Shown here: in pieces, positions 11,739 to 24,840 of the stretch
Layout of the letters: each line of letters begins with the position of its first letter
How positions within the stretch are numbered: position 1 is the stretch's first letter
Assembly: GCA_028751875.1 (NCBI GenBank)
Contig: CM054140.1
Coordinates: forward strand, 31,009,393-31,073,392
Source of the DNA: Rapana venosa
Lineage: Eukaryota; Mollusca; Gastropoda; Neogastropoda; Muricidae
DNA: 64,000 nt
Direction: 5' to 3'
Notes under the pieces: generated by a model
What the model saw: the letters and a program-made list of their open reading frames with translations, nothing else
Told to the model about the DNA's origin: nothing
Database searches by the model: none
Made by a program: the position numbers and the translations under genes

Positions 11739-14700
11739 CTGCAATCGTTATTCCACTTATTTTATGAAATGGAATGGAACTCCTTTTTTTTCTCTCGTAA
11801 AACTAAGAAAATACAAAGATCCTTACAAAAATCTAGTATTAATTATTAAAAAATGTCATCGGATCAGTCTAGCATAACAATGGAAAACAAGGCTTTAGAC
11901 ACACATTTCTTTGCCTTTTTTTGTTGTGTGTTATTGAACAGTCCTATTTCTTTTTGTCCTTTTTCCACTGATTTTGTGTCACAGCCTGCTGGAATCCCAG
12001 TCATGATCTAGTTCACTCCACAGCTGTAAAATCAAGGCTGATCTACGTTATCTTTACTTGCAAATGATTCAGCCATGTGAACAAAGTTGACAAATTAACC
12101 CTAGTAGCGCTAAATAAACAGCAACAAGCCTCACTTCTATTGGCTGAATTAACATTGGCTAGCATTGTTTTGGAGCAGGGTGGGCTCAAACAACCCTTGA
12201 TATTGATATATAAAACTGAATTAAATGTGTTAAGCTATAGATCACTGGAAAGAAGAGATAATATGCTTTTAAATGAGTATAATTTTATAACAGTGTGTAG
12301 TGTTTATGATTATGTAAAAAAAAATCCAAAAAAAAAAATCATGTTCGCACTACCGATCACTGTTCCACTGTCAGGGCCCCGGATCGATTTTAACACGATA
12401 AGCAAAGTTCTTGCGGTGCATAAATGTCATGATTAGGTAAACACTATTTCTTGACATTAGTTTTCAAAAAATAAGGAGTTTGTATCGCTTTATCGGTCAC
12501 CAAATACTCGGGAAAAGTTCAGCGACAGGATCGACGCCATCGCGACCGTCATGGCAGAATGTGCGAAGTGGTGGCTTTCTATGACAAAAATACAAAGATC
12601 GCTTGATTTCATGTGATGCAAAGTACTCAGCAGCATAGCGATTTGACTCAACAACAGTTATTTTGAAGCCTCGTTGCGTCAAAATAAAGTAAAACAATCT
12701 GTGACGTCGAAATCGCCGAGTAGCGAAAAAGTCCATCCAGCAAAACTAGCACTGCTCGATTCAGTCCGATCGCGATCGATTTTTACCAAGTTTTTCAAAA
12801 ATATTCCACAATCCTTACCTCATCGTCTCTCTCATTGTTTATTTCAACCAAATCCAGCCTCTAAAACTCCTCCTCACTGTCAATTTTGTAAAAAAGCTCG
12901 AAAAACGCTTGAAGAAATTCTAGTGCAAACGCTGGCCGCCATTTTTGTTGAAGACGATCTCGGCTGGTCCGAAAAAAAATTAAAATACACTCTTAACCAA
13001 TCAGATTCTTCGTTGCTTGTGTGTGTCAAACGACCTTCACCCCTTTCTGCCGGTCTACAACGGCCTTAACATTCATTGGCTGACCTTTGAAAGCGAAAGT
13101 AAGCTTTCAACTATGACCACCCACGTCATCCCGGAATATTCCGGGATCCGCCACACAGCCTAGACCCGCCTTTACCGGAATATTCCGGGAACCGCGCCAC
13201 TAGGGTTAAGTGCGGTTTTCTCCACACAAAAAGAGATGCTAAGCACTGCAACTAAATAAAATGTTCTTACAATCGGTGTTGACTTTTTATGTTTTGGTCC
13301 TATGAGTCCAATGCAGACATGGTTTATTACACTGGTATGAAAGGTGTATACATATTTCTGTCATAGCCAAGTGACGATTCACACCCCCAAAATTCATAAA
13401 TAGCATTAAAGGTACTTTTAAAAAAAACAACCAGCTTTACTTTTTTCCCCATTCAACATAAATTCACTCTTAATAATAATAATAATAATATATGGAATTT
13501 ATAAAGCGCTGAATCTTGTAAAAAACACAAACAAATCGAAGCGCTTGAATTCACTCTTAGCCACATCTTTCAAGTTTGCTTCCATACATAATACCAACAA
13601 TATTGGCTTTAATCTGCGTTTGATGCTGTCTGCACGAGTTTAACTCTGTGATTTTCCCCTCCAAGGCTGAGACGTAAAAACTATGTAGCTTACTTCACAG
13701 AGACCAGACAGTATAAAATGTGGTATAGCTTTGATATCTAACACAATACACAAGAAGGACACATAATTAAAAACTGACCTGTCATCTTCATCCTTGTGAC
13801 GTTTTCCTCCTGCAAAATAAATACACTTATTTTTTTATTCTGTTAACAAAATTCAATATACCCATATGTATACTAATCATACTTTGGCCATGAACCTGGT
13901 ATAAGAATTCAAACATTCTGTTTTTAGGAAGATATATCATTCTCTCAACAAAGCTTGTGAGAAAATATTACCAATGAATTGGTCAACCATTATATTATAA
14001 AAAGTACCCAAAGTAAATTTCATAGCAGCAGGCTGGTACTTTGATTCATAAAACCGAATGCTAGCCATCAAAGCACAACTACACTGAAGTAACAAGACTA
14101 TGAATGTCAGATTTCAAAAAACAAACTTTGAAGATGATAACAGACTACAAATAGTTGGGTTTTTTAAGTAATAGATAATGCTTTAGCTTTTAAAAAATCA
14201 AATCTACTTCCACAAAACAAAACAAAAGAAATGCTAAAATACCCATCAGTGGACAGATTTTACTTCTCATTTGATGTTCATTCACTCTCAAATATGCTCA
14301 GTATTTTACAGTGTTGTAATTCAATTAGAAGATTAGCTAAAGTAAATGCTATGTGAGGTTGTAGCTGTGCACACAATTATCACATTAAGATATAGACAGA
14401 GTTGGACATAAAGATTGCAAACACTGGTCATTGAACAAACAATGTACACTGAAAACACTGAACACTTCTACCTACCTGGTGATCTGTGTCTCTTTTCTCT
14501 GTCTCTGGAACGTGACCGCCTTTTGTCCTCCTTGCTCTTCCCATAGTATTCTCTGAAAACAAAACCCAGAACATGGCCGATTATGTATACTTTGTGCTGA
14601 ATATGCCGACACGTTTATCAATCCTTTCATCAACAATTACAACACATCGAATATAAGACCAAGCAAAGAGAAATATATAAATTCACGTGATAATGTGAAA

Positions 14701-17700
14701 GAAAGTCTGAATGTCACATTATTTATATATATGAAAATATGCTTCACCATCAATCTGTCTACATGCAGATGTATCCTGTTGTCTCCTAGTGGAAAATAAC
14801 ATGTATCTTGATAGCATTTCAGCATTTGTGGCTAATGGTAGTGAGCCTTTTCAAAATGTTCAGCCAACAATAGAAATAATTTCTTCTTATCAATCTTTTT
14901 TTTTCTTTTTCATCCTAATTCACCCTGAGACGCTGTGGACATCTACCTCTCCAGTTCAAAGAACGAGAAAGATAAATGATGATCAGCTCCCTTGCACATC
15001 CATAGTTGGGCTCTGACGAACACAATGAGCCCATCATTTAAGAACCTCCTGACTGTTCTGACAACATTGGTGGCTTCAATTCCTATCTGTCCCAAAATCA
15101 GAATGTGTCTACCTCAATAGTGGGGGAAAAACGGTCGCATATGCAAAAATCTCAGCACTGGTGAACCTCGGAGCTCCAGCCAAGGAACAAAAAAACAGAA
15201 TGAACAGCCCCTTGGAAAGAAACCTACTGCTCAGACCAGAAACTTACTAGCTAAAACAAATTCCATTGGATGAAGAACTTCCACAGCACCATTCTTCTTT
15301 GGCTATGGGCTGCGCAGGCATCGGCTGGTCAGAAAATATGGCAAGCATTTTACTTCAGCAAGAAAAGAATCAGAGAGAGAGAAAAGCTTTTACACATTTT
15401 GTAGAAATAACGTGGAAGCAATAAATAGAAGGTCCACAAATTCTTACGCTGCACATAATAATAATAATAATAATAATGTATGGAATTTATATAGCGCTGA
15501 ATCTTGTAAAGCAACAAATCACTGACCATGTCGGTCAGGCCTTACCGTTTGTGTGGGGAACGGGATCTCCGACGAGGTGAGGGGCTTTTCCGTTTTTCTG
15601 GCGTCAAGCTTCTTCTGGACTCCTGCCAAAGACAAGAAATCAGCCACTGTCAGCCCATCTCTATATAATGAGATCGTAACAGTTTTGCTAACTTAATGAT
15701 CTGCAAATCATCTAATTTTGTGAACTTTTGTTGTGTTTGCCCCACTGAAGATAGATGGGCAATATGTTTCAACAATATGTTTTGTCTATCACATCCTCAG
15801 AAGTGACCAATGTATATTGTTTTTAACTGTATTCAGTTTTTAAATTACCACTGCCATTTTGTTTCTGAGAACATGTCTACCATGATCTGTTTATCATGAG
15901 GTCTAAAAAACCAAAGGATCATATGTGTTGAAGTCAACAGCAAAACGCCCCTATATCTTTGACAACATGAACATTGAATGAACAAAGACCAGTCAGTCTG
16001 AAAGGAAGACTTCAGTGAGAACATCTGAGATGATCAGCCCTGAAACAAACAGCAGAGGGAGCTACTGGCAACATGTGAGCTTTGATGAAAGCTGACCCCA
16101 TCTTCACTATTGCTTCTTAAAAGATGATTTAGGGTGAGCAGAAAAAACATTAAAAGTAAAACCACAAATTTGTCCCAAAATTTAGAATATAGGGCACTAC
16201 ATTTGTTGTGAATTTAAGCACTTGACTTGGGGTATTAACAGATGTTAAAAGCCTGTGCAGAATGACGTCAGTTTCATTTTCAATGACTTTTTTTCTATTT
16301 ACCAAATGCTATGAACATAGAATATATTATTACACATTTTAAGACAGAAAGAAAAACCTAAATCGAAAATATTTAAATAGGTTATTTTTCACAGGAAATA
16401 AATTATAACTGGGTTTTTTTCTGTTCCCACAGCAGTTCTCTTCCACATACTATTTCATAACCATCTAAACTACCTTGCTGTATATAGCACAACAATTCAG
16501 GAACTGTGTCTTTCACTCAAGGGTGGGGCAGCCTAGTGGTTAGAATGGTGAACTCATGATCTGGCAGTAACTGAAGACAGAGGTCAGAGTCTTTCCTGAG
16601 GGAATTTCCCCTTTGGAGTTTACTCTGGCACCGACTCCTCTTCCCTAAAAGTCCTTCTGAGAAGACTTACACCAAGGTTCCATACGTCTGCAAATACATG
16701 CACAACATCTTGCTTTTTATCAAATAGGCCAGCTATGGCAGGTGACACAGATGACATGACCATACCCAGTATGTACCCTGCCTGCCATCAAGATGGGTTG
16801 GGGGGGGAGGGGGGGGTTGGGCACTGCTATCTATTCAACATGCCCACAATTCACAGTCTGAAAAATGCAGTGCAGTGTCCCAGGGACTGGCAAAGTCTCC
16901 AAGGAGTTAAGGTAGAAGTCAAGTCCACTCTCACATTCATACACACACACAGTATGCACGGACAGAAACATTCACATATATATGTAGTCTATATTACACA
17001 TGCATGCTCATCACCACAACCATCATCCTTCCCCACGCAAACACACAAGACACACTCACTGACACTTTCATTCCTGAATCCATCTTACCTCCATCAGTTC
17101 CTCCTCTTCGTCTGTACCCATGTCTTCCATATCCTCTTCCACAGCACTCACACGTGGCTCCAGCTGATTGCTCTCTTCCAGAACATTCCGTTTCTGGACA
17201 AAGATGAATACAGACATTTCAGCTCACTTACAACCATCATTTCTTTCCCTCCCAGCTGTCGGTTTCCCCCACTTTCAGCTCCTCTCGGCTGCTATCCATT
17301 CCATCCCAGCTGGTGCTGATTATATCACAAAGTGACGTACTTGGACTTAGTAAAAGGAAAGGGTGAGCTAATTTTAGCACTGGCCCTGGACCCTGGATTT
17401 GCATGCTGTGCCCTATGCCTTTTTTCCCCAAAGATGTATGCATGATTTTTTTTAAACCTATATATAAAGAAACAGAGGTAATATTACAACTTAAGTAAAT
17501 AGATAACACACACACACATTTCCTTTTTCTTTTTCAAACTAACAAATTATGAACCGTACAGACCTAACTGCAAGACCACACCCAAATATCCTAAGTATAA
17601 ATTACGGACTATCCTTACATTTTACCAGATCTTGAAGAATTCATTCCAAATGATTGGGGTTCCTATCAAGCAAAAATCAAACGAAAACAAAACCTAAAAA

Positions 17701-20487
17701 CGAAACAGTACAAAAAGACTTCCCTATTCAGTAACAGTTTCACCAGATCCAAGAAGGCATGTAGTCCAGTACCTACCTGTATTCTGGGCAGAATGATGTC
17801 GGCCAACCTGTCGTCCCTCAGCAGTTCATCAATGTACTCATCCACGTGGACCAGTTCAAACTCTGAAAAAAACAACAGAGAATTTTTTTTTTTACCCTGA
17901 ATACTGGTGGGTTTGTTTTGTTGTTGTGGGTTTGTGTTTTTTTGGGGGGTAGGAATTTTTGGTTGTTTTTTGTTATTTATTGCTTGTTTGGTAGTTGTTA
18001 GGGGTTTGTGTGTGTGTTTTTGTTGGGTTTTGTGTTGCTGGTTGTTTTTTGGGAGGGGGGGTATCACTATGGTTCACTTCAGTGCAGTACAAACATGATC
18101 ATTTTTAGCAACAGCTGACCAAGATTTACAAAAGCATACATGTATGTACACTGTAGATATATATCTCTCTTTCTTTTTCTTTTTTTATTAAATTCACTGG
18201 AAAAATCAAGAATTCTAGTAATACAAGGAAGTTTTATTTTAAAATTGGGGGGTAAAAAAAAAAGCATGCAAATTGGTGTCAAATTAACACATATCCCCAA
18301 AGTCAGATTGCAGAGGGGAAAAAAATAGTCACATACACAAATATCTCACCTTTTGTGAACCTCGTATCTCTGCCAAGAAACAACACCCCCCCAAAAAACT
18401 AACTTAGTAATTTAACCACAAACCAAACACTGATCATTACCAGGATCCAGGAACTTACTTCCTTCTCTGTTCATGCGGCGCAGCTTTCTGTAGTCATAGT
18501 AGAGAGGTTCCAGGTACTTGTAGCAGTCCATGGCACTGCCCGTTAGTCGCATGTAGAAGGCCCCTAGAGCACGCACATACCTGCACAACAACACATGAAA
18601 CTTACTGAGTGATAACTTATAAATTATGCCAGACAACCAACATCAAATTAGCCATATTTAGCAAATTACAATATGAACAGAAGAGCATCCAATATCTCCA
18701 GATGTGGACACATGTATGAAATTTTATTTTCAAAATGCATGAAATTCATGAGTAAAGAAGGTAAAAATCATTCTATGCTGCCTTCTGAATCCCTCTATGC
18801 CAAAGTATTTGTAAGAAAAGGAGAAACTCAGAAAGGAGGAAACTTATTCAAACTTACTTTTTAAGTTAAACCGTTTAGTTCTTTTTTAAATACCTTAAAA
18901 ATGTCCACAATTTTTTGTGACTTTCACTTTTGAAATGTTGCTCTAGACTTTATTAATGTTTCAAAAGTGAATCGTACTAAATTAGCAATGCTCCCCTCAC
19001 CTGTCCTTTAACAGACTATGTCACTTGTCAGTATGTGTCCAGATAGATGCAGTAACACAGAAACATGTTTTGAATTATATATGCAGATGCTGCTAAGCAC
19101 ATGTACACACAAACACACACAGACACAGAGCATCTTGCGCACACGTTAAAACCTGTTCCTCTTTTTGAAAGAATAGGCCATTGTGTGCCGGTGGGAACAG
19201 ATGACAAAATTTACAAAACTGCATACACATGGGGACAAAAAATTTTAAAAAGCACAGGAGTGCTTAAATTCCATTATCCTCAACAACAACAAAAGAATAA
19301 AATAAAAATTTAAAAAATTAAATTTTAAAATAAAATAAACACACACAGTGAGACAAACACATGCAGTGACAGTCTGACAGTAACACACATGTTGTATACA
19401 TGTATCTATAGTCACACACACACACTTACTTGAAATCCTCATTTCTGATAAACTCAACTACAATGTCCTTCTCTGGTTGGATCTGTAACATCTTGAGGAT
19501 CAGACAGAGGAATGGAGTGGGTTTGACATTCCCTCCATACACACCACCAATGTACCTCAGCTCCATGGCTTTGTCCACAAGAAGGGCCGCTAAAACAACA
19601 AAGAATAAACTACTAATAGACTGTAGTATACTACTACTAGTACTAGTAGTAGAGAGCTCAACAGAGGAATGGATAACACTAAAACTATAGAAACAAATAA
19701 ACAATGTGGCTTTCTTAACAAATTACAAGCATGACAGCAAAGTGGCTAAAGCTACATATAATCCTTTTCAGCTATTGATCCTAAAAGCACAAAACTGAAG
19801 AAAGCAACATCTGATGGATTACTCTGATGAGTTTTACCTCATTAACTTGATTTAAGGATGGGGATTTTTACAACCTCTCCGATCAAGTCTTGGGTAGACC
19901 ATTCTGCTTCTTGTAGAACTTTGTACTTATGAATGTTTTAAAAGTATCTATTGCATGCAAAACACTGACTGAGTACTATTACTACTAATATTAATAAATG
20001 ATTGAGTACTCATACTACTATTAATATTAGTATTACAATACTATGTGTGGTAAGATACTATGTCAGTATTTGATGGGTTGTGCAAGAGTGACATCCTCAG
20101 AATGCACCTAAGGCTTGATTTGCACATTCACTGATTCAGTTCTGCTGGTCTTGTGGTTAGCTATAGATAATAGTATAGTTCAACTTGGTTGATTTCACTT
20201 TCAGGCTAATCACATTCATAGCCTGTGATGTAGCACATGAAACATTTTAAATTCAGTGTTTTACAATGCTATCAGATTGCTTGTGCATGCACACAAGTTA
20301 GAACTACTGGTACTACTACTAATGTACTAAAGTGGGGGGGAAAACACCCAAACTTACCTGTGAGAGCAAAGCATTCTTCTTTCCAGTACCGGCTTTCATA
20401 AATTCTTGTACGAATGATCTTCTCCACCAAATACTGTGGATTCGTTCCCTTAACCGAGTGGGCATCTTTAACTGTCCTGTTAGCCAT
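11480..20487 (-). CDS. PRPF38A: Pre-mRNA-splicing factor 38A, complete, nine coding exons
   Basis: Spliceosomal protein that enters with the B complex and is needed for activation; nuclear. Coding exons in transcript order: 20358-20487, 19430-19589, 18459-18580, 17777-17862, 17089-17193, 15546-15622, 14476-14552, 13779-13809 and 11480-11738. All have GT..AG borders and compatible phases, 1047 nt in total, giving 348 residues. The start MANRTVKDAHSVKGTNPQYL is almost identical to human, followed by VDKAMELRYIGGVYGG, KPTPFLCL and YMRLTGSAMDCYKYLEPLY. Residues about 10-180 are the PRP38 domain, then an acidic EEDMEDMGTDEEEELME segment, then an RS/RE/RD-rich tail typical of splicing proteins. The C-terminus ends EANEMRARLGLAPLRP, resembling a HIND motif and unlike the human tail. 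Length is slightly above human (312). Convergent with SPTLC1. Confidence 0.96.
12099..13205. mobile_element. piggyBac-superfamily element, internally deleted, with TTAA duplications
   Basis: The ends are inverted repeats: CCCTAGTAGCGC at 12099-12110 and, on the other strand, CCCTAGTGGCGC at 13194-13205 (one mismatch). Each end abuts a TTAA (12095-12098 and 13206-13209), the target duplication of piggyBac transposons, and CCCTAG is the start of the founding piggyBac terminus. Two copies of the palindrome CCGGAATATTCCGG lie near the right end. At 1.1 kb it is about half of an autonomous element and encodes only a transposase fragment. It sits in the last intron of PRPF38A. Confidence 0.85.
12497..12736 (-). 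pseudogene. Degraded piggyBac transposase N-terminal fragment
   Basis: An open frame of about 79 codons containing VVESNRYAAEYFASHE, which resembles the conserved ETNRYA segment near the start of the DDE_Tnp_1_7 transposase domain. The rest of the catalytic domain, with its aspartates, is absent, so it cannot encode an active enzyme. The family call depends partly on the TTAA-flanked termini around it. Confidence 0.6.
13468..13552 (+). repeat. AAT-repeat plus TATGGAATTTATAAAGCGC element, copy 2
   Basis: (AAT)n then TATGGAATTTATAAAGCGCT and GAATCTTGTAAA, matching the copies at 7411, 15458 and 32685. Confidence 0.8.
15118..15195 (+). mobile_element. SINE fragment, tail type B
   Basis: ACGGTCGCATATGCAAAAAT..GTGAACCTCGGAGCTCCAGCCAAGGAAC matches in order the tails at 35900-35996 and 61795-61945 (same strand) and at 21735-21830, 23975-24075 and 43860-43990 (opposite strand). 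No tRNA-like head is present here. Confidence 0.65.
15458..15528 (+). repeat. AAT-repeat plus TATATAGCGC element, copy 3
   Basis: (AAT)n then TATGGAATTTATATAGCGCT and GAATCTTGTAAAGCAACAAA. It ends 17 bases before PRPF38A exon 15546-15622. Confidence 0.85.
16523..16735 (+). mobile_element. Diverged tRNA-derived SINE
   Basis: It begins with the box-A-like GGCAGCCTAGTGGTTAGAAT, as at 33584-33917 (reverse), 55153 and 35580. The box B position is eroded. The body still ends near a family word (GAATAGGCCA-like, here CAAATAGGCCAG). Confidence 0.6.
17885..18062 (+). repeat. G/T-only low-complexity tract
   Basis: About 180 bases made almost entirely of T and G (for example TTGTTGTGGGTTTG, GGTTGTTTTTTGTT), with G-runs at both edges. 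It lies in the PRPF38A intron just upstream (in transcript sense) of exon 17777-17862. Confidence 0.85.
19126..19285 (+). mobile_element. SINE body fragment, tail type A
   Basis: It contains CATCTTGCGCACACGTTAAA, AATAGGCCATTGTG, CCGGTGGGAACAGATGACA and CATACACATGGGGAC, then a terminal GTGCTTAAATTCCATTATCC. The order is that of the full copy at 55153. The tRNA-like head is missing. Confidence 0.75.
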
Positions 20488-20640
20488 ATTTTTTCAATGA
20501 TACACCATGAATGTTACAAGTTTGCACCTTCTAACACAAACCCGATCGCTACACAACATGCACCACACCGATGCTAGGCCTACCGGAAATTGTTTGAGCC
20601 TGTTTATCCAGTAGGCCTAACGACTAAATACCAGAACCGT
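20488..20640 (-). promoter_or_regulatory. PRPF38A: PRPF38A 5' UTR and promoter region
   Basis: Sequence immediately upstream of the start codon. ACCGGAAAT at 20582-20590 resembles an ETS-factor site, common in housekeeping promoters. No TATA box was seen at a typical spacing. The transcription start is not determinable by eye. Confidence 0.4.
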
Positions 20641-21104
20641 ATAGAAAACAATCACAAGAGGTATGCTGAGAACTTGGTTTGATTTGATTATATTAGAGCT
20701 CCAGCGTAATCATCCAGTGTAGGGACTGTACCATCAACCAACCAGACATTGTGCTGAGAAATTGCTAGAAACCGGTTTTTCTTTCATAAGGGAATCAAAT
20801 AATACTGAAACCCATCTGAATGAGAAGTCTTCTGATGGAGTTTTCTTGTGGGTGAGTACATACACATTATTTTGCCAGGGTTTGTGTTTTAACTGTCTCC
20901 TCTTGTTGACTATTTGTTACTGTGATTTTTTTTAATGTCCCAGCAGAGATTTCCAACGTGTGGTGACTGTTAATTTTAATATTTTTCAACCTAGCTTGTT
21001 AGAGTAACAAATATTGTAAGTCCTTTCTCTGCTATCTTCCTTTCTGAAGCCTATACTTTAAAAGAGCATAATTATTCTTGCCACTTGTGTGAACCTTGCA
21101 GGTG

Positions 21105-21388
21105 CAGTGGGGGTTTTGTTTTTTAGTTTTTGTTGTTGGTATTTGTTTTGCTTATTTTTGTCTTCTTGTCTTTTGTTTTGGGTGTTGTCATTTTCTTGGG
21201 GGGGGGGGGGGGGGGGGGGGGGCTGTTATTTTTATTTTATTTTTTTTGCTTTTTGTTTGTTTGTTGTTTTGGGGTTTGGTTGTTTTGGGGGGTTGTTTTG
21301 CTTTGGTTTTTTGTTGTTGGGGTTTGTTTTGGGTTGTTGTTTTTTGTTTCTTTGTTTTTCTTGGGGGGGGGGGGGGGGGGGGGGTAGT
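21105..21388 (+). repeat. G/T-only tract with two long G-runs
   Basis: About 280 bases nearly devoid of A and C, with uninterrupted G-runs at about 21198-21222 and 21363-21384. Open frames through it on both strands are low-complexity artefacts. Confidence 0.9.
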
Positions 21389-21734
21389 TGGAACATGTCC
21401 CAGAAGTAAAAAGAGTAAAAGCAATTGCTGAAACACCAATGTCAGTTGTAGAAGCAGTTGTAGTTTGGTTTGTTTTTTTATCAGCACGGTCAGATAGAGA
21501 CATTGAAAAGAAAATGTGAAAGAAAAATAGAGAGGAGAGAATGATAATGGAATAAAAAGGAAATGTTGTTTTTAAAAGTTTGGTCCATCAGATCTTTAAA
21601 TTCACTTCTTTTTTTTTTAAACATTATGAAGTCATTTCCCTACATTACCCCCTTTAACTCTGTGTGTGTGTGTGTGTGGAGGGGAGGGGGGCATTTTTTT
21701 TTTCTCGTTTGTTTTGGTTTTTTGTTTCTTGGTT

Positions 21735-21830
21735 AGAGCTCCAAGGTTTACCAACCATCAGATTTTGTGTATGCAACCACTTCTGCACGCCATTAAAGTA
21801 TCCGCATTCCAACTCCGGGGATGTTTTTCA
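21735..21830 (-). mobile_element. SINE fragment, tail type B, reverse orientation
   Basis: GGTTAGAGCTCCAAGGTTTA, ATTTTGTGTATGCAACCACT and GTATCCGCATTCCAACTCCG are the reverse complement of the tail at 35900-35996. A closely similar fragment lies at 23975-24075. Confidence 0.65.
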
Positions 21831-22290
21831 TTTGGTTTACCTTTATTGTCTCATCTTCAACAAAAACAAAACAAACCATTGCTTGGCACAGATACATCCT
21901 TTTTATTTATCTGTTTTTTAAATATTCCAGTTGATATGGAATACAAAAGAAAGAGGCCTTTAACTATGATGACATGTCACTACGATCACAGGGTTAGTAT
22001 CTAGTTGTTGCTGTGATTTTGATTATTTTAGTTTATATAAGATACATGTTTATAACTTTTTTTAAACTTCTGCTTTATCCTCACCCAAAGGTTGACTTCA
22101 GTGTAAAGTATATACATATATAAAACTTTTTTAAAATGACATATTATATATTGTTCAGAGTAAGGGATGCATGTGAAAGAATATCACACAGATACCATAG
22201 TTATATTTTGACTTACTTGCCCTTAAATGAAATGGTTGAATATTAATTGCCAGAGCACAATGTCAGTTATTGCCGTTTTGTTGTTCTGAA

Positions 22291-22342
<52 letters not shown>

Positions 22343-23069
22343 TTTGTTTGTTATGCTCTTTCTTTTTCTTTTTCTGAATTAATATTCTTTCAACCAGAAA
22401 TAGTTAAATTGTCCCTTCCAGAATTGCTGACATTCAAACAAACAAACAAATCTTAGTGGTTCCAATCTGTGCAAATAATGCTAGTTAAATAAAATAGAAA
22501 TGTTTAATGCAGACATTTGCACTGCAGAAAGACAGGTTTATTTCTATTTTTCATAGTGGTATTGAGATAAAGAAAGAGGAGGTTTCTTTACATGTTCGTA
22601 TCACTTTAACTGAAGTTATCTGTGCACAATTCATGATGCTTACAATCATTTTATAACAACAATAGCAAATATTAAAAAAGACATTGTTTGATCAATTATA
22701 TTATATTAGTGTTTAACTCACTGATAAGTAGTATATTGCTCAAAATGTATTGGTTTTTGTGTGTGTGTTGTTTTGATTTTGGTTTCATCGTTTGTTGTTG
22801 GTTATGTTTGTGGTCCAACCAGGAATCAATAGAGATTGGGAGGCTTTTCCCCCCTTGGATTAGCAAGAAACCTGTTTAGCTAACTCAAGAGGGTTTTTGA
22901 TGCTGATTCCATGCTCATCTGCTCGAATCTCACAGGCAGCAGCCATGTTGAAAGTCTTTCTCTTCAAAGTCAACATTCAGGCTGATATAACTCCAAGTGA
23001 CTTCAAATCATTTGGATGAGACTTTAAATAAATGTCCCAAGCATGCAGTCATGCTTGCATGTTCAATCT

Positions 23070-23245
23070 ACAGCACTCAAATCCAACATCACTCAGTCAA
23101 GAGTGCTAAATTCAGCCCAACCCTTCCTTTTACCAAGTCCAAGTGTGGTCAGCTCCTGCTGTAATCAGCACCAGCTGGCCCCAGCTGGGCAGGATGGGGT
23201 GGAATGGATAGCAGCTGAAAGTGGGAGAGACTGACTGACAGCTGT
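23070..23245 (+). repeat. Dispersed repeat, copy 2 (GTGTGGTCAG family)
   Basis: Second copy of the repeat at 6588-6756, same orientation, sharing CAAATCCAACATCACTCAGT and AAGTGTGGTCAGCTCCTGCT. Confidence 0.8.
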
Positions 23246-23489
23246 GAATCCCATGTCACTTTTTAAAGAAAAGTAGGCACAGACCCATATGCCACTAGGA
23301 ACAGATTACAAAACCCCAACATTTGTGCAACTGGCTTCTGTTTACACATCAACCCCAAAGTCTAGATAAAGTAAATTCAATGATGAGAAAAACACACATA
23401 AAACCTTATTCTGATAAACCTCAGTTTGGACTAAGAAATGATGAAGATGGGAAACAGTTATACTGAGGATGGTGAACTTTTGCTTCTTT

Positions 23490-23522
<33 letters not shown>

Positions 23523-23974
23523 TGCGTGCGTGCGTGCGTGTACTCTAATTGAGACCATGACAAAAACTCCTCAAGTGACTATGTCACCTTGCTGAATAGG
23601 TCTACCAGTCTGTATGTTTTAACTGCTCTTGACCTTTATCAGCTTATACTTAGCATACCAACATTCGTTGTGTTCCTTATTAGTTTTCTTCAAAAAAATC
23701 AATTTTGCTTTCATCAAATCTGAATGAAAAGTGTGAAACCTTTTCAATTCCCCTGAATCAAAAGCCTTTACAGAGCAGTTTTAAAATCTTTTTCTTTCTT
23801 TTTTGTAACCTCTTCTTCATTTAAAAAGAATTCTGAACAGATTTTTTGTCCATGTTCATAACACTGAGTCACAAGTTTGTTGTTGTTATTGCTGTTCTGA
23901 AGAGTGATGGTAGCAAGCATCTAAATGATTTGTGTGTGAATATTTCAATCTCTACATACAATGTTTTTCTCTCG

Positions 23975-24075
23975 TTTCTTGGCTAGAGCTTTACGGTTCA
24001 TCAATGGTAAGATTTTGCGTATGCAAGTGTTTTTGACCACCCTTCAGGGAGCTGCATTCTGACTTCAGGGATGAC
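23975..24075 (-). mobile_element. SINE fragment, tail type B, reverse orientation
   Basis: TTTCTTGGCTAGAGCTTTAC, AAGATTTTGCGTATGCAA and GCTGCATTCTGACTTCAGGG parallel the fragment at 21735-21830. No head is present. Confidence 0.6.
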
Positions 24076-24840
24076 ATACAAATAACAATCGCTGTAGCAC
24101 AAACTTCATACATCATTTGTTTATTATTGCTCAAGTATTCATCACACAATAGAACAGAATTCACAGGAGAATCAGCAGTCTGAAACAGCACATTTAAAGA
24201 CGATACTTCTCATGCTTCACACCATCTGATTATTTCCCCTGCTCTTCTGCTTTAGCACAAACTTCATACCTAGCACACTGTTACCCGCTTGATTGGCAGA
24301 GCAGACTATGGCTTTACCAGCTGCCACAAAGTGTGATGACACTTGCATTCCAAAAAATCATTTACCTGACTAAAATTGCACAAATGGTTGAAAATGAACA
24401 GGTTAATTGTAAGCAAACAAAAAGAAAAATGAGTTTTTTAAAATGGACTTGGTTATGTATGTCACTGAGCTAACTCTGAAACCTCCATGACAAAACAATA
24501 CTAAGAATGATTCTCATCTGCTTCTTATAGATTTGATCAGATAAGCACAAATATGTCAACAGCAAAAACATCAAATTTATGACAATTCAAAGGCAGTGAG
24601 ATCAAAAGTCACAAAGTGATAACAACCAAACAAACAAAGCAGTGAACAGTTTCAGTCAAGAATATACTTCCCTCCCCCCCCCCCAATGTAAAACCAATAT
24701 CTTCATCTTTGGTTTCTGTGAACAATTACAAATCTACACTCTTTGGAAGACATTCTGATCTTTAAATTGTGATTATCTTCAGCCTCTGTGAATAATTATA
24801 GATATGCAATCTCAGAACTAAGACATATTTATGATTAACT

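Larger units (their letters stand above)
20641..24840. other. Intergenic region between PRPF38A and CYB5RL
   Basis: Apart from the repeats listed separately it contains a (GT)n at about 22290-22340, another at about 23490-23545, and AT-rich unique sequence. No exon-like conserved coding segment was recognised on either strand. The 3' UTR of CYB5RL probably occupies its right end. Confidence 0.6.

Noticed and set aside
12674..13069. 131-codon + strand frame inside the piggyBac element
   Set aside because: It lies opposite the transposase fragment, has no recognisable domain, and is likely a chance frame.
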